Positions 12,098 through 22,579 of a stretch of 64,000 nt of DNA are shown here, one piece after another. A model generated the notes under the pieces. It was not told the origin of the DNA, did no database searches, and saw only the letters and a list, made by a program, of their open reading frames with translations. The DNA comes from Alentia gelatinosa (taxonomy: Eukaryota > Annelida > Polychaeta > Phyllodocida > Polynoidae). Each line of letters begins with the position of its first letter. Positions within the stretch are counted from its first letter, which is position 1. The translations under genes and the position numbers were made by a program. The DNA lies in the NCBI GenBank assembly GCA_950022655.1, contig OX465581.1, positions 107,491,125 through 107,555,124 on the forward strand, in the 5' to 3' direction.

Positions 12098-12293
12098 CAG
12101 TAGAAACCCGCTTAAAAGGGGGGCACCCTCCGTTCTGAGCAAATTGCCCGCTTGCGGGGGGTGACCCTTACACGGGGTCAAATCGAACATCTAATGAAGG
12201 GATCCGTTCTGAAGAAGATGGCTCCTTACACGGGGTGACCCCTTACATGGGTTGAACCCTTACACGGGGTGCCTCTTTAGCGGGGTTCTACTG
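12098..12293. mobile_element. pogo/Tigger-like TIR element with internal repeats
   Basis: The left end CAGTAGAAACCCGCTTAAA and the right end, complement CAGTAGAACCCCGCTAAA, form terminal inverted repeats. The CAG start and AACCC-CGCT motif resemble pogo/Tigger ends. TA follows the right end, but CA precedes the left, so the TA duplication is imperfect. The interior repeats CCTTACACGGGGTGACCC about four times. There is no transposase. Confidence 0.55.
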
Positions 12294-12660
12294 TAGTTAG
12301 TGACCAAGGAATAAAGTTAAGGTTGTTCGTCTTTATTCTTTAAATAATTACATAGTAATCGTTATCATATTAACTCACATGTTCCGAGAAATTATCTGCT
12401 ACCAGTTTTTCATGGTAAGGAACACAATCCACAAACATACATATTGGATCAATAGTAAAATAGTATGTACATGACCACATTTGGAAGTAATTAGAGATAT
12501 AAATGATATAGTTATTTTTTTATACCCGTGGTAGACTAAAATTTTGCCCAGTGCCAATTTTCTTATGGATAAGATTAAAAATACTCTGATTGTTGCAAAG
12601 ATGGTTAAAACTATCATAAAACTATGCAAGTCAGATTATTTACCCATCCCTGATGGTGAA

Positions 12661-12911
12661 TTAAGAACTGCATCGAGATCCACTGATACTGAAAATATGC
12701 CAGGAGTTTTAGTTGCGGGGTAATCTCATGAGGGAAAGCCGAATGAGATTATGAAGCATACCAAACTGAATGGCATGTTTTCAGTGGATCTAGTGCGGTT
12801 AAGATTTTATCTCAGCCCCATCATTGACTAATTGGCTAACATTTGTGACATCATCCCCCATTAAGTTTATTCAAATACTCCATGAGCATTGAATACCAGG
12901 TATGAAATAAA
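12661..12911 (+). repeat. Hairpin-plus-unit repeat family, copy 2 (degenerate)
   Basis: A hairpin at 12661-12804 has arms of about 65 bp containing GATCCACTGA and ATCTCAT around the apex GGGAAAGCC. The unit follows, starting TTTTATCTCAGCCCC and sharing TTGGCTAACATTTGTGACAT with copies 1 and 4. The distal end has decayed to GGTATGAAATAAAA. Confidence 0.65.
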
Positions 12912-13528
12912 AGGTATATCCCTATCAAAGACATTGGCAAAAGAAGTAATCCTTTCTCGCTACTTTTAATTTTAAGATTTAATTAAGACCATATCTCCCA
13001 GATCTGCTTTTATCGTTCGGTACATAATTTTCATTCTAATCATTCGAGAACCAGCTTTTGCTGGTATTTAACTGTGTCAAAGACTGTTTTGATCTGGACA
13101 AAAACTGTACATTGTATAATTGGATTCCGTCAACAATATCTTCGTCCTGTCAAGACAAGCTTTTGATTCGGCCAATATATTGTCCTTTTGTCATGGAACA
13201 TCCCAATTGACACGTAGATTTGTTGATTATGAATAGAGGGGCGTCCTTGCAGTAGAAATTGTCATTTTGATTTCATAAAAGTCAAATGAGAGACCTGTAT
13301 CCAATGTCTGTGTCTTAAGGGTGTACTCCACCAGGCCGACTTCTCACCCGATCAATTGTTCCTGGGCCATGTAGAGGAAGCTCACGTATTGTAATTTATT
13401 TAATTCTGATAATAATAGTTTAATAAATGACCATTTTCAAAGATTTGAGAAATTCTAGGGCATCCGATAATGATCGGCGATTGTCTGGCAACAGAATCGG
13501 CTACCGTCGGTTCAGTGGAACACCCCTT

Positions 13529-13819
13529 TTATGCCTGTTGTGGCTTGTTTCTATTTGGCCTAAATTCTGATTGCTTGAATACCGAAGCCATAGTTTCGGT
13601 AGTAATCTGAAGACTTCTTAACAATATTCCGTATTCAGATGCCAGTGGTTTGACTGAAGCAATAAAGAACTCTGACCCTATTGAAATTACTTCATGGTCA
13701 TCCGTAATGATTCCGAAAACGAATGAAAGGCTCACATCGGTCTTGTTAGTCAATTCATTCTTTCTGGCGGCGATATCCAATTCATTTACTTTGTGCACAA
13801 AACACAGTGCCTTTCCCAT
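13529..13819 (-). CDS. Unrecognised 96-codon open frame
   Basis: The ATG has a good context (GAAAATGGG). The protein contains DVSLSFVFGIITDDHEVIS and looks compositionally normal, without low complexity. There is no recognisable domain, splice partner or conserved neighbour. The length is only modestly above chance in this AT-leaning sequence. It is listed because it is among the more protein-like frames outside mobile elements; it may well be non-coding. Confidence 0.15.
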   Translation of the reverse strand: MGKALCFVHKVNELDIAARKNELTNKTDVSLSFVFGIITDDHEVISIGSEFFIASVKPLASEYGILLRSLQITTETMASVFKQSEFRPNRNKPQQA

Positions 13820-14011
13820 TTTCCTATCTGAAAAATTTCAGAAAAAACCCCAGAAAATACAGAGGATAATACTAATGGGAGGTACGAGGGCAAGGTGACT
13901 CGATGAAGTGGGTAATCTAAAGGATTTTAGGAGGTGGCGAAAAGACGATGAACGGTGATGTAACATCCAAGAATGAATAGTGACAGAATGAAGGGGCATA
14001 AGGTGCAGGTG

Positions 14012-14045
14012 ATAGCATCTGAAGTACTCAAACGAAAAGTGCGAC
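14012..14045. repeat. 34 bp element repeated exactly at 18395-18428
   Basis: ATAGCATCTGAAGTACTCAA continues through ACGAAAAGTGCGAC. The same 34 bases occur 4.4 kb away in the same orientation, with unrelated flanks on both sides. Confidence 0.8.
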
Positions 14046-17008
14046 GAGAGAGGATTATGGAACGTCAAGGGATGTGTCAGACTCCCTTGACTATTGCAGG
14101 CCCTCAAATGACATTGGGCCCAGCATAATGGAAGAGATTAAAATCAAGGCACATTTTGAGGAAATTATCAGAGAGGCATGTCCTGGTTGCACTCCACTAT
14201 CCCTTCTCAGACACCGCTATGAGAGATATAGTAGTTGTCATTAGTGGGAATAGATTAGGATAACCATTGTAAGTACACGCCTAAAAGATGTCGGGATATT
14301 GGACGAGAGGTTTCAGGAGGGATGAGATCAGGTGAGGAAGATGGGGCGGTGGCATGTCAGATAGCCATAGCGGACATGGTTAATCCCAGCCATTCATCTG
14401 TGTGTAATCGGTCATGGCTGCCACCAGCCGCCTAAAGGTCGCACCGTCTATTCTTTACTCCACTGAGTAAAACCGCTGGGAATATTTTATTCTAGTACTT
14501 ATTTTGTTACAAAATATCACCAGGTCATGAGGCATCTCGAAGCCATACTAATAGTAGATGGGTGTTTGAAATTCCAATATAATGCTGCCTGTCTATGCCA
14601 ATATGCGATATCTATACTAATAAGATATATGCAAATCCTGATATTATGATACAATATAAAGATACCATCGGTAGGTGTGCCTGCTTTAGGCATTTACGTT
14701 ACAACCGAAATCAATGGTAATAGAGGGTTGTCTGAATATCATGATTGATACGGAAGTTTGATAAATCAGAATTCAACTGTCTTCAACCATCTACCAGACG
14801 ATAAGGAAATTGCTAAGAAATGTAAGATACATTTTGAAAAGTCATACACTGATCGTTCATGTTACCTGGGGCAATTCTACACTAAAAGAGAATTTCGAAG
14901 ACACGGTAGAGAAAGGAATTTAAAGAGAGTGCACACGAGGGTATCATAAAATGGCGGGAGGCGCTATCCAAGGCCGTTTCTGATACGGTATACGCCCAGC
15001 ATCCCAGAGGGCGGTCATTCATGACATCCTACGTTGGAAAGGGGAGGGGATGCAATAGAACCCCATATGGCCCCTCTCCTGCCTGCCTTTAGACGTGCTC
15101 CTCGAACACCAGTCACCCTTTGAGGGGAACGAGCCCGGACAGTGGATGGGTGTGCATCCATTCACCGCGCTCCATACTATGCCATGCATCATGCTAGACG
15201 CCTTCATCCCCGTCCCCATACTATGTGACCTCCAATAGGTATCAACAACACACTTAATACAGGAATATGCCAAAACAACAAAAAAAGAGGGGTTATTTTT
15301 CTAATTTCTAATTCAAAATTATAAAGGAAATGCAGCAGTCGTTCCGCAGTCACCACAGTTACTTGATATACTTATACAAGCTGTCCTATGATGATGTACC
15401 TAACCTGGATATTAACAAATATATATCCGCCTAAGTCTCTTTCTTCCTTAAGGTTGGAAAGAAAGTTTGTCACCCTAAGTTATGTCAAGATGAAAACTTA
15501 TTCACCCCATCTCATTACCATCTTTTCACCATTAGCCTACATATATAAGCTCTGGCATACTTGAAGTACCAAAAACCATATATGTAAGAATGTTTGGAAA
15601 ATCTACGACGAAAAGACCCGCCTGTCAAAGGGCCCGAGCGGAAGAACGGCACCTATGCCGAACTCGGTGAATGTAAATAATACAGTACCCTAATAAAAAT
15701 TTTCCAAAAAAAAAGAAGAAAAAAGATATAATCATTAGAGAGTGAATGAAGACGGTGGAGCAGCAGTGACGTGAAGGAGGTGTTAGATGACATGATGCAT
15801 CCTCCCACAGATGGAGCATTACAGGAGTGCACCACCAGGGGTCAGCACGTCCGCGCGCCACGCTTATGCCATGACAGATCGCGCCACCTAGCCGCAGGTG
15901 GATGCTGGGTAATTGGTGAGCCTAGACAGCTTAGGGGCTTCCTTATCCCCTCCTCCTGGGGATCAGTGCTATGTAATCCGTGGATGCTTCGGCTCGTGCA
16001 GAATTCATATACCACCCCACCCTCGCCTACAGCACGTGATATGTCAAATCTGTTCTGAAAGCTTAGCATAGGCTATTTATGTTTTGAAAGCATCGTATAC
16101 ATAGCCTAAACCAAAGGGAACACGACATTGACTGAAAATTCTTCTTACATCTGTCTTTTCATAATGTGGAAACACCACAGAGATAATTCGCGTTTTGCTT
16201 TACAGTAACGTTTTTCTTGCATTTTTGGAAGGTTAAAACTGTGACGTCATACCTAAAATCCACAAGCGATGTCGGGAGGAATGTATGACATGTTTTGTCA
16301 ACCTACAACCTGAGTTAAAATATGATCCAACGGAGGCGACATTGCTATGGTGAAAAGATATGGCAGGCAGAACTCTAGGACTAGACGAATAGTACCATCG
16401 TTTGAAGATGGCGTTTACCACCATGTCAATAATATAGTTTGAGATAATGCAATAGAATGGTTCTTGACTCATGATACATGCACGGAACAGACTTACGAAA
16501 CGTGAATGGCAGACAATTTGTGGGAAATTCAGATAACTTACAACAAGTGAGAATCTATCTATATGGTGGACGGCTGTGCTATACTTCCATAATATCTACG
16601 CACAACTGAGAACTAGCGAGGTGCATCTGTTATGTGGACAACAGAGCCTATGGATAGACCTCTATAACACGGATAACTGACAACTTGTCTGGCAGTGGCT
16701 TACAGCACTGCAGGATGAACCCAGCTCAGCTCATTCTGACTAATTAGTACCGTATGTCTTAATCCCTTGTCATAGGTAGTTCTCGTCCTGTTTAATGTAC
16801 TGACGCAGTATTGAGTTGGACAACGTGAGCGGTGACGCCAGACTAATTAGAAGCCACGATATATGCCCGGAATAAACTGGGCACTCTAATGAACTTATAC
16901 TTAGGTATAAAGAAAGCTGACGTTCCAACCGTTTGCAATGATCACATTTGTACATACGAGTACATGTATATCTGTAATGGCGTCAATGTTATTTGTAAAG
17001 GACAATGT

Positions 17009-17010
<2 letters not shown>

Positions 17011-17086
<76 letters not shown>
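17011..17086. repeat. (AT)38 microsatellite
   Basis: This is a perfect AT dinucleotide tract of 76 bp. Confidence 0.97.
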
Positions 17087-17088
<2 letters not shown>

Positions 17089-18394
17089 TGCATTGTTTCT
17101 ATGTTGTTCTGTATGGATCCTGTATGATATTGGTTACCAAGTGTGGAATACTGATGGATAATTCACGATCTAATATTCTCCAAGAACATAATGAGAGATA
17201 AATTACGAAAAAAAACCCTAAACACAGTCATATGTAAAAGAAAAGGGGCCCTAACTGATGACGATTAATGTCTAACGTGATTATATTAATATAATCAATT
17301 AAATGTAAGTCTGCAAGGAGTGGACACCATGGATTGTACAGAACCGTGGCTGGATATACTAGATTCAAACTAAACTAAGACATTATCTGCCAAATGAATG
17401 ACATGTATAACAAGTGAATCAAATTATCATGTCAGAATTTAGCGATTCTATTTATGACTTTCTTCAAGGAACACAATCTAAAAAACTACAAGTATCATAA
17501 CACAATAGATTGAAAATAGAGTTCAACATAAGGAACTCGAGGGATGCAAAAGTAGACGATTTATTACGTAAAGCCTAATGCCCTTTATAAACTGGTGGGT
17601 CCACGAACCAATGCAATTGGAAATTACCAACGCGATGCACCATACACGAAACCACTATACAGGTAGTACTTTACCGATATAAGATAGCACAGAGGTACAG
17701 AATGTGACTAAAGAGGAACTATTTAAGTGAACTGTTACCGCTAGGTGAATTACAAAGATATTCATTCACCTTCACAAAAGGCATACTAAAAGGAAAAAAT
17801 AAGACTAACTGTAAGACTTAAATGCCAAATTTTATTGATAGAACCTTAGATGGTTAATTGGTTTTCACGTCGATGTTCTTTTGCTTTAAAGTGACCTATG
17901 GCAAGTGTTATTCAAGGACTTTTGCGACGATGATATCGCGAGTGCTGGACCAACAGGTTGTCTTAGCAGTCACGAACGAGAGAGAAACAGGACGGGAATG
18001 TGGGATGAACATGCTATGAATATGATCGCCGCTAAATCGTGTAAATTGAATTGCAATATTAACGGTTTATTTTCATGAATTCATGTCTCAGGCTCCAGGA
18101 GGCCTTTGCTTTTGAATATTTAGACGCATCTGGCATTTTAAAAGATATAATTGCGACAATGGAGACTTCAATAAAAATACAGAGTTCATGAAGCCTAAGT
18201 ATGACATCGGCGCACTTAATCAAAATCCCGTCGCACCAGTGGAACCAGGGCTTAAAGCAATATCCTACAATTCACCTAGTGATATCTAAATATTGTCAAT
18301 TATCAATCAAAACCCATTCGGTTTGATTCATTCTGATGCCAATTGACTAAATCTAACGTCTTACCCAGTTCATCTTATCCTCATTGGCTAGGTT

Positions 18395-18428
18395 ATAGCA
18401 TCTGAAGTACTCAAACGAAAAGTGCGAC
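18395..18428. repeat. 34 bp element, second exact copy
   Basis: This is identical to 14012-14045 and in the same orientation. It lies immediately upstream of the minus-strand copy of an interspersed repeat (18440-18803). Confidence 0.8.
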
Positions 18429-18439
18429 CAGAGGTAGGC

Positions 18440-18803
18440 CAATTAACAATTTATTACATAGGACATGTACTGGAAAATATGGTTTTCTTTAATTCTCTCA
18501 AAAACAAAGATAGTGACCTATGAATTCTAAAACTAAAATGTGCAGTACTAGATACATCTACTATATTCTGTGAATGTTTGAGGAAAATTACATGGGTTAT
18601 ACAATGTGAAAAGCAATTTTCTATATATTCCTTTGTAAGATGATCATGTAATATTGATCTCAAAATCAAAAACGAGCATGGACACCCTCGATTCTTAAGT
18701 AAGATATGTGTTCTTCAACAAATAGAGATCGTCATATTCAAGTTTCAGGAAAAACGACATGGGTTTTAATTTTCAAGCCAAAATGTCCGACATGCCTTTA
18801 ACA
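18440..18803 (-). repeat. Interspersed repeat of unknown class, inverted copy
   Basis: On the minus strand this matches 26578-26945, with shared stretches such as GTTAAAGGCAT, AAAACCCATG, TTTTCCTGAAA and AGTAGATACAT. Divergence is substantial. It has no coding features and no clear terminal repeats; it may be a fragment of a larger element. Confidence 0.6.
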
Positions 18804-19999
18804 AATACAGCAAACACATATTTAAAGTTTCCCGCTACCTTAATCGGATTTAAAACTATCTAACTATGCTGAGAGGAATTGGTAGAAACAGATTCTAAGC
18901 TTCCAGAAGCTTCTGACGGATCAGTATCGGCAAATAACAATAACTATTACATAGATCAGCTTGATATACCATAGAACCATCCTATATTGTAGATCTACAG
19001 GCGAGCAATGTCCATCGTCACTGATGAATTGTGGCTTGCTTCTGGCTGGTGCCTATTTTAGCTCCTTTCAATTACAGAGTGCTGACGCGATTCTTTTTCA
19101 AACATTATACTTCAATATTAAGATTGATAATAACTCTTGGCTGTCGGCGGGTGATATGTTCAAACAGCCATTAAGACATTACCGTGGGTTGGATTATAGA
19201 GGCTCTCTCTCTCTACCTCACCTGCCACTTCATCTCATTTAGATTTGATTTCATCGCCGTGATATTACACCAGCTAACATTAAGTCTACAGATGTCATTG
19301 TCATTTTCGTCAGCGTCATCATAATTAACATCTACAGACACATGTATAACCGACATGCATAGATTGCTGGATAGCACAGCTGTTCCACTAAACACATCAC
19401 GGAGTTCCGTAAAGAGATGAATATTTAGGGCCTAATTAGGATAGGAGAACATTGTCTGCCAAATGTAATTAATAGGAAATTCCACAACAAGCTAATGTGG
19501 ACATGCCCAGACGTAGTGGCAACTTGCATTATTCATTTACACTGGCCTTTATCTAATTCGCCCGTCTCAGCAGTTTATTATGGCCTCGGGCAACACCTTG
19601 CCGCTGCCTACGATCCAACTCACGGCTTATCAGGTTAGAAAGCGCATCTCGTTATCACCCTTATCAAGGTTGACAAGGCGCGGCCCTACTATTGAGCACC
19701 TCCCGGCTGATACTGACACTCCCTGCCGTTAGCAGTGACGACTGCATCTTAATTACCACTGCGGTGTGCAGGAAAAACTCCAGCTGTTTGATCCATTGCA
19801 GGCTTTCTCGCCTCCTTCATATGAACAGAAGGGCGCGTAAATTGATACGCACATATATATCACTGGCGGCCTTTTTCAGAACTTGGATGTTTTTTTTAAT
19901 ACTTTATCTGGCACTAACTGATACTGATTGCAATAGGCAGCACACGGAACCTCGATTACAGTAAACACAATTCCGATACACTTTGACAACATCAGTCAA

Positions 20000-20446
20000 C
20001 TAGGTTTTCCTGTCGGAGGGTGGAAAATGTGCCAAGAATATCACAAAGAAAGCAACCCAGTTTTGATTAAAACCCCAGAACAGCATAGGGAAAATGAGAA
20101 CCAACAGATACAGGTGGAATCCAGAAGATGGTGTTCTCTTCATGTTGATGGTAGCGATAAGTATACTCATTGATGGTAGCTGCTTTGACCAAAGTTGTAA
20201 ATAATTATAGTCGGCTGGAAACACCTTTGACAGAAACCCATTAATGAGCTTTGATGATGGACGGACGGGCAAAAAAGTTGTTAGTTTGGTTTCAAGCTTA
20301 TCAGATGTTAAATACATGCGGTGTTGTATTTGTGTTGAGGCACCTTTCACCGCAATGGTGTCATATTCCACACAACCTGGCGACATCGGTATCAGTGCAC
20401 ACATCCTCCAGGCATGCGGGAAACCTGCCTCGATTAACAGGTCCAA
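20000..20446 (-). CDS. Unrecognised 148-codon open frame
   Basis: The predicted protein has a polar N-terminal two thirds and a strongly hydrophobic C-terminal stretch (HLYLLVLIFPMLFWGF). No motif identifies it. A plus-strand frame in the same stretch, about 20028-20171 (CQEYHKESNPVLIK...), is equally plausible by composition, so strand and coding status are both uncertain. Confidence 0.18.
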   Translation of the reverse strand: MDLLIEAGFPHAWRMCALIPMSPGCVEYDTIAVKGASTQIQHRMYLTSDKLETKLTTFLPVRPSSKLINGFLSKVFPADYNYLQLWSKQLPSMSILIATINMKRTPSSGFHLYLLVLIFPMLFWGFNQNWVAFFVIFLAHFPPSDRKT

Positions 20447-21066
20447 AGCAGCGCATTGGCGGCCAATGAAATAAATAGTTTTGCTCGAAGGACTGCAATA
20501 AGATGATTTCCGCAGAGCTGAATGACCGGAATAAAGTTATCAGGAATTCCGCTGCCGCCCCCGCTCCAATCCAAACCATCCCTGGCATCGAAAAGAAGGG
20601 GAAAACGAGTTAATCAAATTTGGTCCCTGGCTGTCAGACCTGTCAAGGGAATAATGATGAATAGTTGGGAACGATGGCATGAAATCCTAGAAATGGACTC
20701 AATCATGGTACCGCTAGGCATTTGTTTCCATGCACAAATAACTGGTAAAGGCAACATTTAAAAAGATATCGTCCATGGCTAAATATTTAGAAAGGAAGGT
20801 ATTTTCTTTACGTCTGCCGTGAACTTCTCCGTTCTTCTTATGTAGATATCTAAATCAAAGAAGCTAGATCAAATATTGCCAAATGATCACTAGAATTATG
20901 TTATTTGCTTTATACACTAAGGAAAGGCAATTTTGATGAAATATTCTGGTTGTGCTGATGAAGTGAAAAAGTAATTAAACAAACTAAATGTAACTGGTCA
21001 ATTATCACGAAACTGCTGGCAACTTTCTAAAACAACCCGCACTAAAAATGCAAATTTGGATTAATC

Positions 21067-21252
21067 GGTTGCCCATGGCCTATGGTCAGGGGTGGTCATT
21101 GCCCCCCCCTGGTGAAACCACTCTGCACTCGCGCACCCCTGCGCCACCTCTCCACACTCGGCCGCACTAGACATCAAAGTGCGCGAGTAAGACACTGTCC
21201 TCTGTCTCATTCGCTTCACTGGTCTCCTACGCTCAACACCTATTTTTTCTAC
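21067..21252 (+). repeat. A1 split direct repeat (5' end of Ngaro-like element)
   Basis: This 186 bp repeat begins GGTTGCCCATGG and ends CTATTTTTTCTAC. It is repeated at 25962-26147 with no difference seen. It contains an eight-C run and ends 112 bp before the gag start codon. It probably carries the 5' promoter and template for the junction copy, by analogy with other Ngaro elements; no TATA box is obvious. Confidence 0.93.
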
Positions 21253-21364
21253 ACTCCTTGGCCATATCGCCCTCCGTGCCTTCGGTCTCCATATTCCCCT
21301 GAATATCGGCAGACGAGGTCAGCGATACCAAGCGATTCAGTGTTTCAGGAATTATAGTATAGTT

Positions 21365-22579
21365 ATGTTGACCAGAAGCGCTGTGGCGGCATCCGCACCC
21401 GCGGAGGCCGAGACGGACTCGGAAATAACGATACGCCAGCCGGCGGCCGAGAGCGACCACGTGGACTCGGTGTCTCAACAAGGGACGAGTACAAGCGCGC
21501 GGACCCGGGCATCGCGTATCACAGCCCTAGAGGCCAACCTCGGAGGGGTCAGGACGGATGTGAACGAGGTGAAGACGGATGTCGGGGAAGTAAGGACGGA
21601 TATGACGAAGATATCGCGCCAGATGGACGGCATGATGGACGCCATCATGCAAATCTCCAGGCCGGCCTCGCGCCGGGCGGGCTCACGGGCTTCCTCAGCG
21701 GCCGAACGGACAAGGGACTGGGCCCAGGACCAAAACGAACGCCTACTCCCCGCACCCAGGGCTCTCCGAGAGACCTACACAAGCGAGGAACACCTCCAGC
21801 GCGAATTCGGCCGTGAGGCCATGCGACACGACCGAACAACGGGTAAGAGCCTACTTTCTGATATTAATGCCCGGAGGCCGACGGCGAAGCCGTACATGTT
21901 CATGGACAGGGATGGGGTGTACACGCTGCACCAGAAACTGGACCTACGGGCGAGCCTCGGGCCTCTGGAGTATATTTCATGTTTTGTGGCCTTATTAAAT
22001 GATGAACGCGCATTGCACCCCGAGGACAAGGACCACATGTTCAAACACTTGTACCAGGTGACGGTTGACGCGCAGGCACGGCCGTGGGCCGGCGTCAGAC
22101 GCTGGTCAAACTACGTTTTCGACCAGGTCGAGTCCGGCAGGATGCGGTGGTCGGATCACGGCCGGATACAGGAAGAACGTGTCCGGCTCGCGATGACCAC
22201 TGCCCACACGTCTAACAGCAGTCAAAACACGGAGACCGGACGTGCCCGGGGGAGCGAGGCCCCGTGCCGGGACTTCAATGGAGAGAGGGGGTGCCGCCAC
22301 CGCAGCGACCACACAGAGGGGGGCATCCGGTGGTTGCACGTGTGCACTTTTTGCGACTCAGTCGGCAGGAAGTGCGGTCACTCGGTGCACGCCTGCAACC
22401 GAAAGCTCACCTACGGCCACGGTTATGAAAACACGGCGGCTCCCCCTGTACCAACACCACGGCGGGTACCACAGGCCGGGTACCAACTCCAGCCGACTAC
22501 GCGGCCGGCGGCAGCCCAGAGCGTGGTACACCAACCTCAGGCGACTTCAAAAAACGGGCAGGCCGCGCCCCGCCAGTAG
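21365..22579 (+). CDS. gag: Gag-like ORF1 of Ngaro-like retrotransposon (404 aa)
   Basis: The probable structural, RNA-binding protein of the element starts at the first ATG after A1 and ends at TAG 22577-22579. Residues 1-50 are a low-complexity Ala/Ser/Thr region. Residues 50-97 form a predicted coiled coil made of 7-residue steps (VRTDVNE, VKTDVGE, VRTDMTK), visible in the DNA as a 21 bp near-tandem repeat. Residues 135-280 are the likely core domain. A Cys/His cluster follows at C301, C310, H325, C327, C330, C337, H339, H342 and C344; the CRDFN...GC...HVCTFC pattern resembles the zinc-finger-like tail of YR-retrotransposon Gag proteins. The C-terminus is Pro/Gln-rich. The last 50 codons overlap the -1 frame that leads into RT, with a slippery heptamer eight codons before the stop. 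The identification rests on position and motifs, not on a database match. Confidence 0.85.
   Translation: MLTRSAVAASAPAEAETDSEITIRQPAAESDHVDSVSQQGTSTSARTRASRITALEANLGGVRTDVNEVKTDVGEVRTDMTKISRQMDGMMDAIMQISRPASRRAGSRASSAAERTRDWAQDQNERLLPAPRALRETYTSEEHLQREFGREAMRHDRTTGKSLLSDINARRPTAKPYMFMDRDGVYTLHQKLDLRASLGPLEYISCFVALLNDERALHPEDKDHMFKHLYQVTVDAQARPWAGVRRWSNYVFDQVESGRMRWSDHGRIQEERVRLAMTTAHTSNSSQNTETGRARGSEAPCRDFNGERGCRHRSDHTEGGIRWLHVCTFCDSVGRKCGHSVHACNRKLTYGHGYENTAAPPVPTPRRVPQAGYQLQPTTRPAAAQSVVHQPQATSKNGQAAPRQ

Larger units (their letters stand above)
14046..21066. other. Gene-poor stretch upstream of the Ngaro-like element
   Basis: Besides the AT microsatellite, the 34 bp repeat, one interspersed repeat and the weak frame at 20000-20446, I see nothing that supports a gene. 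An A-rich tract at about 15703-15726 after CCTAATAAAAA may be an old retro-insertion tail. Confidence 0.4.
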
